Shown: positions 7,995 to 15,047 of the stretch, one piece after another
Numbering within the stretch: the stretch's first letter is position 1
How the letters are laid out: each line of letters begins with the position of its first letter
Assembly: GCA_016929775.1 (NCBI GenBank)
Contig: JAFGIE010000090.1
Location: 1 to 19,178, forward strand
Reading direction: 5' to 3'
Source of the DNA: Anaerolineae bacterium
GTDB taxonomy: Bacteria > Chloroflexota > Anaerolineae > JAFGEY01
Length of the DNA: 19,178 nucleotides
The notes under the pieces: generated by a model
Told to the model about the DNA's origin: nothing
The model's database searches: none
Seen by the model: only the letters and a program-made list of their open reading frames with translations
Translations under genes and position numbers: made by a program

Positions 7995-8342
7995 ATGTTG
8001 AGGGAGAAGCACAAGATCACGCACCTGCTGGGCGAGCTCATCTCCTACGCCTTGGCGCAGGAGCCGCAAAGGGTGACGATCACGATCGAGGACCTGGCGG
8101 ACCGGATCCAGGTCACCGTAGAGGACACGGGAGCGCAGCGGGACGAGCGCGAGTGCCAGCAGGTCGAGCGTTTCCTGAATGCGGCGGTCCGGAACGAGCT
8201 CAAGGACTACTACAGCGGGCTTGCGGGCGAAGGCTCGCTCGAGCCGTGCAACCTGCGCGTGGTGGGCATGGTGGTCGATGGCGGGCGCGTCGAGCGCCGC
8301 GAGGCGGGGACGCGGCTGACCGTGTGGTGGGCGCGCGAGTAG
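7995..8342 (+). CDS. Small protein resembling a degenerate GHKL/HATPase domain
   Basis: A 115-residue cytoplasmic protein without signal peptide or membrane helix. It starts 8 bp after the DUF1576-like gene with AGGTGAG (7985-7991) as ribosome-binding site; this ATG is chosen because the frame is open far upstream without support. The order of elements resembles the ATP-binding half of a histidine kinase: ELISYALAQEPQRVTITIED (14-33) in place of the N-box helix and strand, VEDTG (42-46) in place of the G1 box, and GMVVDGGRVE with AGTRLTV (91-110) like the final strands. The N-box Asn is replaced and the glycine-rich lid is poor, so ATP binding is doubtful. It may be an accessory or signalling partner of the membrane protein or the kinase. 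The assignment rests on pattern only. Confidence 0.7.
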   Translation: MLREKHKITHLLGELISYALAQEPQRVTITIEDLADRIQVTVEDTGAQRDERECQQVERFLNAAVRNELKDYYSGLAGEGSLEPCNLRVVGMVVDGGRVERREAGTRLTVWWARE

Positions 8343-8399
8343 GCTGGGGGCAAGTGCGGTCTCCCTTTCCCGTGTTGGGGCGGGGTCGGGGCGCGCGGC

Positions 8400-8428
8400 T
8401 GGACAGGGCGCTCGAATCGGGGTAACAT
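8400..8428 (+). promoter_or_regulatory. Candidate promoter of the S8 peptidase gene
   Basis: TGGACA (8400-8405, 5 of 6 matches) and TAACAT (8423-8428, 4 of 6) are separated by 17 bp. This would start transcription near 8435, about 65 nt before the S8 start codon. The rest of the 158-bp gap 8343-8500 shows no other gene. Confidence 0.4.
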
Positions 8429-8437
8429 GGCTGCACA

Positions 8438-8454
8438 CAGGCCGACGAGGCCTG
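8438..8454 (+). other. Short perfect stem-loop before the S8 gene
   Basis: CAGGCC (8438-8443) pairs perfectly with GGCCTG (8449-8454) across GACGA, followed by CTTTC. If the promoter at 8400-8428 is real, the hairpin lies at the very 5' end of the S8 mRNA and may stabilise it. Otherwise it could be a weak terminator of the upstream operon. The sequence does not decide between these. Confidence 0.35.
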
Positions 8455-8500
8455 CTTTCGTGCCGATGCTTCCCAAAGCCACGCCTCGAGGAGGAGCTGG

Positions 8501-11500
8501 ATGGTGCGACCGATCCGGTCGTGCGTGCTGTTTGTCACGCTGATCTTGTGCCTCTTGTTCCCGATACCGGGATCGCCCCCGGTCGCCGGGTCGCGTGCTG
8601 CCGTGATCGACCTCGCGGAGACCCTGGACAAGGTCGAACCCGCGCTCCTCCAGGGCCTGGCGCTGGGCGGAGAGGCCGATTTCATCGTCTGGCTGCCAGA
8701 GAAAGCCGATCTGGCCCCTGCCTACGGGATCGCGTCCAAGGAGGAGCGGGGACGCCTGGTCCTCCAGGCGCTGCGCGAGACCGCCGAGCGCAGCCAGAGC
8801 GCCCTGCGCCAACAGCTCGACGCCCAGGGGATCGACTATCGTCCCTTCTACATCGCCAACAAGGTGCTGGTCCGGGGCGGCACCCAGGCGGTGCTGCTGA
8901 GCATCGCCGCCCGTCCTGACGTGGGGCGCGTGACCGCCAACCACCGGCTGCAGCTCGACGAACCGCGCGTCGCCTCCGCTCCGATCGCCGCACAGGGCAC
9001 GGGCGTCGAGCCCAACATCGCCTTCATCCGTGCGGACCAGGTGTGGAGCGCAGGCGTGGATGGGACGGGAACGGTCCTGGCAGCCAACGACACCGGCTTC
9101 GAGGGGACCCACCCTGCCATCGCACCGCACTACCGGGGCTGCCTGAACCCGCCCGACTGCACCGTCGCCGACCACAACTACAACTGGTGGGACGCGACCG
9201 GCGTCTATCCCGCCGCCCCGCAAGACGGGCACGGGCACGGCACGCACGTCACCGGGATCATGGTCGGCGACGACGGGGGCGAGAACCAGATCGGCGTCGC
9301 CCCGGGCGCCCAGACGATCCACTGCAGGAACATGAACGACGCCGGCACCGGCTACGACGCGACCGTGATCGAGTGCTTCGAGTGGGATCTCGCCCCGTGG
9401 GACCTGAACGGCGCGAACCCGCGCCCGGACCTGGCGCCCGACGTCGTGAACAACTCGTGGGGCTACGCGGGCGGCGCACAAGGCCAGTTCCGGGACGAGA
9501 TCCAGGCCCTGCACGCAGCGGGGATCCTGGTCGAGGTCTCGGCAGGGAACCAGGGATCGGCGTGCAGCACCCTCAATTCCCCGGGGGACTATGTCGAGGT
9601 GCTCACCACCGGGTCGGTCTCGCACGCCCAGCCCTTCCCGGGCGCGCTCAGCGGGTTGAGCAGCCGTGGCCCGTCCGGGCTCGATCCGGCCCCGCCCAAC
9701 TACTTTCCCGACGTCGTGGCGCCCGGCGAGCACATCCGCTCGAGCGTGCCGGGCCAACGCTACGCCAGCCTGAGCGGCACGAGCATGGCGGGCCCCCACG
9801 CCACGGCGCTGGCAGGCCTGATCTGGTCCGCCTGCCCCAGCCTGCGCGGCGACGTCGACGCCACGTTCGACCTCATCCATCGCACGACGGCGCCCCTGGT
9901 GGGCCAGACTGGCTCCAACTGCGGCGGAGACTATGTAACGGGGCCGAACAACGACTGGGGCTACGGCACGATCGACGCACTGGCTTCCGTCCAGTTGGCC
10001 CAGGCGCTGTGCGCGGGCTTGGGCCAACTCAGCGGAACCATCCGTGAAGGGGGCAAGCCATCGCACCCGGTCGAGGGTGTGACAGTCAGCGCTGCCTGGG
10101 AGGGGGGGTATGAGTGGGGCGACGTCACCGACGCCTCCGGCTTCTACAGCATGACCCTCCCCTCCGGCGCTTACGCCCTGCGCCTCGCGCTCTTTGGCTA
10201 CCTGACCCAGGAGATCGTCGGTGTCCAGGTCGCCGAGGGCGCCATGACCGTGCAGGATGTGGCGCTGGCGCGCGCCCCGGAGCACCGGGTGGTGGGACGC
10301 GTGACCGAGGCGGGCACGGGGCGCCCCCTGTCCGCCACGCTGCAGGTCCTGTATACGCCGCTCCCCCCGGTGTGGACTGATCCCGCGACGGGCGCCTATG
10401 CGATCGCCCTGCCCGAGGGCGCGTACACGTTTGACGTCACGGCGGCGCGGCACCGCCCGGAACAACGCCAGGTGACCGTGGACCGGGACATGACCCAGGA
10501 CTATGCGCTGCTGCCCGGGCCCTGCATCCTCCTGGTGGACGACGACAACGACCTGCCCGACGTGCGCCCCTACTATGGCGCCGCCCTGGAGGCGCTCGGG
10601 TACAGCTATGACGTCTTTGACGTGGGCGGGGGGAGCGGCAATGGCCCCGCGCTTGCCGCGCTGCAGCAGCACGCGATCGCGATCTGGTTCTCCGGGGACA
10701 AGTACGTGCGCGCGGCGGGCCCGAACGCGATCGACGAGGCGAACTTGGCTGCCTACCTCGACGGCGGCGGGCGGCTCTTTCTCTCGAGCCAGGACTACCT
10801 GTGGGATGCGGGACTGACTCCCTTTGGGATGACCTACCTGGGCGTCGCCTCCTACTGGAACGACAAGGGGGATGCGATCGCCGTGCAGGGCGTCGCCGGG
10901 GACCCGGTGGGCGAGGGATTGGGCCCCTATGCGTTGGCCTATCCCGAGGGCTTTGCCGACTATGGCGACATCGTCGAGCCCACCGCGGGCGCGTCGACCG
11001 CCTATCGCAGCGCGAACGCCGCGGCGTACAGCCTAAACCTGGACGCGCAGGGCGGGGACTGGCGGACCGTCTTTTTCGGCACGTCGTGGGTGCCGATCTA
11101 TGCCGGGGACGCTGCGAGCGGGATAGCGGTCCTGCAGCGGATCGTCGAGTGGTTCGGCGGGTGTGACAGCCTTCCCCCGACGGTGGCGATCGCCGACCCG
11201 CTCGAGGGCCAAGTCGTGCGCGGCGTCTACCGCGTGCGGGTGAGCGCCGAGGACGAGAGCGGGATCGCGGCAGTCGCGCTCCGGATCGACGAGGGGGAGT
11301 GGATCGACCTGACGCCCAACTGGGATGGGACGCACTACTGGTACGACTGGCCCACGACCGCCTATCCCGACGGCAGCCACACGCTGCGCGCGCGCGCCGT
11401 CGATGCGGCGGCGCAGAGCGCCGAGTCGGATCTGCGGGGGGTGAGCGTCGACAACGCCCCTGCGCCCGGCGCGATGCACGTCGGCGACCTCGACGCCGCC

Positions 11501-12103
11501 CCGGTCCGGGCTAACTCCAAGTTCTGGTGGGCGAGCGTCGCCGTCACCGTGCACGACGCCGATCACGGCCCCCTGCCCGACGTGCGCGTGCGCGGCGCGT
11601 GGAGCAGCGATCCCGCCCATCCCCGCTCGTGCACCACCGACGCCGCCGGGCAGTGCATCGTGACGAGCCCCAAGGCCGACCTCGCCGCACAGGAGGTGCG
11701 GTTCGTGGTCGATGCCCTAACCCACGCCGCGCACGCCTACGACCCCGGCGCGAACCACGACCCCGACGGCGACAGCGATGGGACGGCGATCACGATCTAC
11801 CCACACGCGCCCCCCAACCAGCCGCCGGTCGCGGCGTTCGCGTACGACTGCGTTGGCCTGAGCTGCAGCTTGGACGGCTCCGCCTCGTACGACCCCGACG
11901 GCGCCGTCGCGGGCTATGCCTGGGACCTGGGCGACGGGACGTCTGGCGAGGGCGTCGTGGTCCAGCACACGTATGCGGTCCCAGCCACGTACGCCGTCAC
12001 CCTGACGGTCGCCGACGCACAGGGCGCGACCGGCGACCACACCGAGGCGCTGCTGGTCGAGGACGAGACGTACAGGGCGTACCTACCGCTCCTGTCTCGG
12101 TGA
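8501..12103 (+). CDS. Secreted multidomain subtilisin-family (S8) serine peptidase
   Basis: Extracellular endopeptidase of 1200 residues. A signal peptide (1 to about 30, cleavage near PVAGSRA) is followed by an inhibitor-like pro-region (about 55-155). The catalytic domain (about 170-505) has Asp197 (NDTG), His249 (GHGTHVTG), oxyanion Asn350 (SAGNQG) and Ser428 (SGTSMAGPH). Then come two carboxypeptidase-regulatory-like modules (506-590, 596-671), a GATase1/ThuA-like alpha-beta domain (674-888, starting CILLVDDDND), an Ig-like module (892-983), a second beta module with a CTT/GQC cysteine pair (992-1101), and a PKD domain (1107-1187; DPDGAVAGYAWDLGDG). The protein ends in RAYLPLLSR, a tail shared with two neighbours. 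AGGAGG (8489-8494) precedes the ATG by 6 nt. It likely degrades external protein; specificity is unknown. Confidence 0.95.
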   Translation: MVRPIRSCVLFVTLILCLLFPIPGSPPVAGSRAAVIDLAETLDKVEPALLQGLALGGEADFIVWLPEKADLAPAYGIASKEERGRLVLQALRETAERSQSALRQQLDAQGIDYRPFYIANKVLVRGGTQAVLLSIAARPDVGRVTANHRLQLDEPRVASAPIAAQGTGVEPNIAFIRADQVWSAGVDGTGTVLAANDTGFEGTHPAIAPHYRGCLNPPDCTVADHNYNWWDATGVYPAAPQDGHGHGTHVTGIMVGDDGGENQIGVAPGAQTIHCRNMNDAGTGYDATVIECFEWDLAPWDLNGANPRPDLAPDVVNNSWGYAGGAQGQFRDEIQALHAAGILVEVSAGNQGSACSTLNSPGDYVEVLTTGSVSHAQPFPGALSGLSSRGPSGLDPAPPNYFPDVVAPGEHIRSSVPGQRYASLSGTSMAGPHATALAGLIWSACPSLRGDVDATFDLIHRTTAPLVGQTGSNCGGDYVTGPNNDWGYGTIDALASVQLAQALCAGLGQLSGTIREGGKPSHPVEGVTVSAAWEGGYEWGDVTDASGFYSMTLPSGAYALRLALFGYLTQEIVGVQVAEGAMTVQDVALARAPEHRVVGRVTEAGTGRPLSATLQVLYTPLPPVWTDPATGAYAIALPEGAYTFDVTAARHRPEQRQVTVDRDMTQDYALLPGPCILLVDDDNDLPDVRPYYGAALEALGYSYDVFDVGGGSGNGPALAALQQHAIAIWFSGDKYVRAAGPNAIDEANLAAYLDGGGRLFLSSQDYLWDAGLTPFGMTYLGVASYWNDKGDAIAVQGVAGDPVGEGLGPYALAYPEGFADYGDIVEPTAGASTAYRSANAAAYSLNLDAQGGDWRTVFFGTSWVPIYAGDAASGIAVLQRIVEWFGGCDSLPPTVAIADPLEGQVVRGVYRVRVSAEDESGIAAVALRIDEGEWIDLTPNWDGTHYWYDWPTTAYPDGSHTLRARAVDAAAQSAESDLRGVSVDNAPAPGAMHVGDLDAAPVRANSKFWWASVAVTVHDADHGPLPDVRVRGAWSSDPAHPRSCTTDAAGQCIVTSPKADLAAQEVRFVVDALTHAAHAYDPGANHDPDGDSDGTAITIYPHAPPNQPPVAAFAYDCVGLSCSLDGSASYDPDGAVAGYAWDLGDGTSGEGVVVQHTYAVPATYAVTLTVADAQGATGDHTEALLVEDETYRAYLPLLSR

Positions 12104-12117
12104 GCTGCCCGCTCCGC

Positions 12118-12675
12118 TCAGGGGCGCGGCGGGATGGTCGGCTCGATCCGGGCGACCCACCCGAGGTCGATCGCGCCCCCCTCTTCGACCGCCCAGCACG
12201 ACCACTCGCCCGCGCGCGCCGCTACCAGGACGTGCCCCGCCATCTCCCCTGCCAGGACGAACACCGCCCGCTCCACGTGCAGGACGCGATAGCCCCGTTC
12301 GTCGACCGGGACCTGATCGCTGGTCCCGATCCGCTGCCCGGTCGCCACGTCGACCGGGTGCGCAAAGACCAGCTCCAGGGCCCCGTCCTCCTGCTGGAGG
12401 CGAGCCACGTCTTCGTCCAGGATCATGCAGAGGGCCTGCAGGTTGAGCTCGGCAAAGATGCCGAGCAGCGCGCGGGCGATCGCACGCGCAGCCTCCTGCC
12501 CCGGCGTGTAGGCGGGCTCGCCTCCGCCCGGGTGCACCCGCACCGCTTGGACCGTGTCGATGGCGACCGGCAGCGGCTGTTCCGTCGCCGTGCGCTCCTC
12601 CTCGGGCTGCGCGAGACAGCCCTGCGCGAGCAAAGCCAGCAGTACCGCGACCTGGATCACCCTTTTATGTCGCAC
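12118..12675 (-). CDS. Putative lipoprotein of unknown function
   Basis: A 185-residue protein that I do not recognise. It starts at GTG (12675) with GGGGAGG 7 nt upstream. A basic N-terminus and hydrophobic stretch (5-17) lead to LLAQGC with Cys20, a plausible lipoprotein cleavage site. However, positions -3 and -2 (Ala, Gln) depart from the usual lipobox, so a plain signal peptide is possible. The mature part is acidic and probably globular (about 55-180), with two later cysteines (Cys83 and one in GEWSCWAV). It is last in a - strand series after the two large secreted proteins and ends 14 bp from the convergent S8 gene. It may be a surface-attached partner of the peptidases; that is guesswork from position. 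Confidence 0.75.
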   Translation of the reverse strand: MRHKRVIQVAVLLALLAQGCLAQPEEERTATEQPLPVAIDTVQAVRVHPGGGEPAYTPGQEAARAIARALLGIFAELNLQALCMILDEDVARLQQEDGALELVFAHPVDVATGQRIGTSDQVPVDERGYRVLHVERAVFVLAGEMAGHVLVAARAGEWSCWAVEEGGAIDLGWVARIEPTIPPRP

Positions 12676-12701
12676 GGACCTCCCTCCCCTGACAAGGAGA
12701 A

Positions 12702-12731
12702 GGGCCCTGCCGCCCGCAGGCGGCAGAGCCC
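12702..12731 (-). terminator. Terminator after the 736-residue protein gene
   Basis: CTGCCGCC (12707-12714) pairs perfectly with GGCGGCAG (12719-12726) across CGCA. The stem extends by GGGC/GCCC after one mismatch, giving a 13-step stem. Read on the - strand it is followed by TTCTCCTTGTC, a T-rich tail. It lies 41 bp beyond the stop of the upstream gene and before the lipoprotein start, so the lipoprotein may have reduced or separate transcription. A 10-bp perfect palindrome CTAGCGCTAG (12744-12753) lies between it and the stop codon. Confidence 0.6.
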
Positions 12732-12772
12732 CGCATCTCTCATCTAGCGCTAGGCCCCACGCGCGCGATCGG

Positions 12773-14983
12773 CTATGGGGCTGTCTTGAGAACGGTCGGC
12801 AGGAACACCCCAGGCACCACCTCGAACGCCGCCATGTCGGTGTTGGTGTTCTGCGCCGAGTGGTCCGAGAACGGGTCGGTGACCACCAGGATCACGGTCT
12901 GCGAGACCGGCCCATCGTGCCCGCCGCCGCCCGTGATGGCGACCTCGTATGCGAGCTCGCGCCCGGATCCGATCTTGTTCGCCGGATCGACGGTGTTCAA
13001 GTACCAGTCATAGTTCCGGACGGGAGGTTCGCCGGCGGATCCGAGGACAAAGTTCAAGTCCGCGCCGTAGCCCAGCTCGCTCAGCGGCTTGGTGGCGTCG
13101 GCGGCGGTGAACGTGATCACCGTCCCCGCCAGGATGTTGCCGCTCAGATCCGAGTGCGACGCGATCTTGGCGAGCGGGCGGATGTAGGTCTCGTTCGCCG
13201 GGATAAAGCACGTCCCGGTGACCACCAGCGGCTCGCCGTCCGCCACACCCTCGTACCGCGCCTCAAACACCCAGGTGGGATAGAGCTGGTCCTGTCCGAG
13301 TCCGGTTGACTCTTCCCAGTAGCCGAGGGTGTAACTCAGGACCTCCTTGGAGGTGGGATTGTCAAAGGGCACCTCGCCCAGCGCCACCTGCGGCTCCAGC
13401 AGCTGGAACAGCTGCTCGACCTTGTCGTACGGGAGGACCGGCACCTCTGCGACCGGCTGCAGCCCGGCGGGCTGTCCGACCGCACGCCAGCCACCCTGCG
13501 CGCCGACCACGGCTCCCGGGCCACTTGCCGCGACCTGCGCCCCGCCCCCTTCCGGCGATACGTAGACCTTGAGCTTGCTGCCCGGGCCCACGACCGAGAC
13601 GGACACCGGGTCCGCCTGTGCGGTGGGGATGAAGGTCAGGATGCGTGAGTAGATCACCTGGTAGCCGACCAGGTCGTCTGCCACCACCCGCGCCTCCGCC
13701 GCGGACACCCCGCCTTCGGGCGCCTCTGCGGTCTGCACGGTCTCGTTGACCACCTCGTAGAACTGGGCGTCGCCGGGCATCAGCCCGTTGTCCGTGAGGA
13801 ACATGTCGGCGATCCCTTGCGCATCTTCCGGCGTCAGGACGTGCGCCCCCGCGGGGAGGGTCGGCGAGAAGAGCTCGTTGTGGTCGACATAGTAGAACAG
13901 CCCGTTGACGGTGTCCATCTCGAGCTCGCGCCCGTCGACTTCGCTGACCCAGTAGTCCTCGCCCAGCGCCGAGGGTCCCGCCGGAGCGGGCATCTCGAAC
14001 GCCTTGCCCAGGTTGTCCCAGGCAGCTTGCGCCTCGTCCAGCCCCAGCTCGGGCGTCAGAAAGATGGGCAGGGTCTGCATCTGGCTCACGTCCACATAGC
14101 GCGCGGGCTCGCTGCCGCAGACGTGCTCCCACTTGTGATAGTAGTAGTCCCAGGCATCGGGATACTGGTAGTACCGGGTGTCGTAGAAGTGGTTGTACTC
14201 TTCTGCCAGCACCTTGGCGCGCACCCCGGTCGGCTGCTTCTGGTCGCACGCCTTCATCCATGCCAGCGAGAAGCGGTAGCCGGCATTGATGTACTGCGCG
14301 AACTTGGTGCCAAAGCCGTACACGTCATAGGCGGTCGTCTCGAAGCCCATCAGCAGGTGCAGATGGTTCATCGTCCACACCCAGTCGAGCTCGTGGCTGT
14401 CCGCCAGCACGCTGCACGAGAGGAGGGCCATGTACTCCAGGTCTCCATCTCCCCACGACAGGCGCGCGTCGCTGTAGGTCAGGTACGAGTCGTCGTGGGT
14501 GCAGTTGCCGTACGGCGTCTTGAAGGTGAAAAGCCCTGGGTTGCCGTGCCCCTCATAGAACACCAGGTCGACCTTGTCCACCCAGTAGTTGTTGGTGCCT
14601 CCCCAGTCGTGCCGCTTGAAATCCTCTTCCCACGCGTTGGCGTTGTACCAGATAAAGCAGTCCATGCCAGTGGAGCCGCACCAACCGGCGCCGCGCAGGG
14701 TGTTGTACAGCCCCCAGCCGTTGCTCCACGCGTTGGGCAGGTCGCTGGAGGTCCCGGGATAGTCGGCGACATAGTACACGCCGACCTCGAGGGGCCACTC
14801 GCTGGCGCTCCTGATCACGCCCGGCGGGCCATCGTCGTTATCCCGCGTCTGGGTCGAGACCACTGGCCCTTGGGACAGCGATGCCGAGAGGCTGAGCAGC
14901 GCCAGCAGCAAGACCAGCACCGCGATCACGCCCGCCCGTCCAAGCACGCGGCGGGATTTCGATACTCGTGTTCCGTTCACCAT
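12773..14983 (-). CDS. Secreted protein with clan CD peptidase-like His/Cys motif
   Basis: A 736-residue exported protein with an N-terminal hydrophobic signal or anchor (17-36). The region 60-290 has the hallmarks of a caspase/gingipain fold: strand VDLVFYEGHGNPG (His146) followed 44 residues later by strand EYMALLSCSVLAD (Cys190). It may correspond to the uncharacterised DUF6345 group, from memory only. The region is rich in Tyr, Trp and Asp. The C-terminal half (about 340-720) has a two-part alpha-beta section and a beta-rich end with no family I recognise. The tail is GVFLPTVLKTAP, like those of the two flanking peptidases. AAAGGAG (14988-14994) precedes the ATG by 4 nt; the next codon, GTG, is an alternative start with better spacing. 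It lies 64 bp after the C25 gene and is probably in one operon. Protease activity is inferred, not shown. Confidence 0.85.
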   Translation of the reverse strand: MVNGTRVSKSRRVLGRAGVIAVLVLLLALLSLSASLSQGPVVSTQTRDNDDGPPGVIRSASEWPLEVGVYYVADYPGTSSDLPNAWSNGWGLYNTLRGAGWCGSTGMDCFIWYNANAWEEDFKRHDWGGTNNYWVDKVDLVFYEGHGNPGLFTFKTPYGNCTHDDSYLTYSDARLSWGDGDLEYMALLSCSVLADSHELDWVWTMNHLHLLMGFETTAYDVYGFGTKFAQYINAGYRFSLAWMKACDQKQPTGVRAKVLAEEYNHFYDTRYYQYPDAWDYYYHKWEHVCGSEPARYVDVSQMQTLPIFLTPELGLDEAQAAWDNLGKAFEMPAPAGPSALGEDYWVSEVDGRELEMDTVNGLFYYVDHNELFSPTLPAGAHVLTPEDAQGIADMFLTDNGLMPGDAQFYEVVNETVQTAEAPEGGVSAAEARVVADDLVGYQVIYSRILTFIPTAQADPVSVSVVGPGSKLKVYVSPEGGGAQVAASGPGAVVGAQGGWRAVGQPAGLQPVAEVPVLPYDKVEQLFQLLEPQVALGEVPFDNPTSKEVLSYTLGYWEESTGLGQDQLYPTWVFEARYEGVADGEPLVVTGTCFIPANETYIRPLAKIASHSDLSGNILAGTVITFTAADATKPLSELGYGADLNFVLGSAGEPPVRNYDWYLNTVDPANKIGSGRELAYEVAITGGGGHDGPVSQTVILVVTDPFSDHSAQNTNTDMAAFEVVPGVFLPTVLKTAP

Positions 14984-15047
14984 TCCACTCCTTTCGAGGA
15001 ATGACTCGTTCCCCCAGGTTCAGCCAATAGACGGCATCTTGCATACG
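14984..15047 (-). promoter_or_regulatory. Intercistronic segment with a hairpin over the ribosome-binding site
   Basis: On the - strand, TCCT (15000-14997) pairs with AGGA (14992-14989) across CGAA, with a possible extra T-G pair, burying the AAGGAG used by the 736-residue protein gene. A strong AGGAGG within the last codons of the C25 gene is followed 7 nt later by an ATG at 15044, opening a 68-codon frame that runs through this hairpin. The layout would suit translational coupling. No terminator is seen between the two large genes. Confidence 0.35.

Noticed and set aside
6246..8342. A 698-codon + strand frame ending at the small HATPase-like gene
   Set aside because: The upstream part is an out-of-frame shadow of the regulator and membrane-protein genes. 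Only the last 115 codons from the ATG at 7995 look real.
8210..10672. An 820-codon open frame on the - strand under the S8 gene
   Set aside because: It is a shadow of GC-rich codon bias: the + strand frame carries a signal peptide and an intact subtilisin triad, and the - frame has low-complexity Arg/Gly/Ala/Val-rich sequence with no motif.
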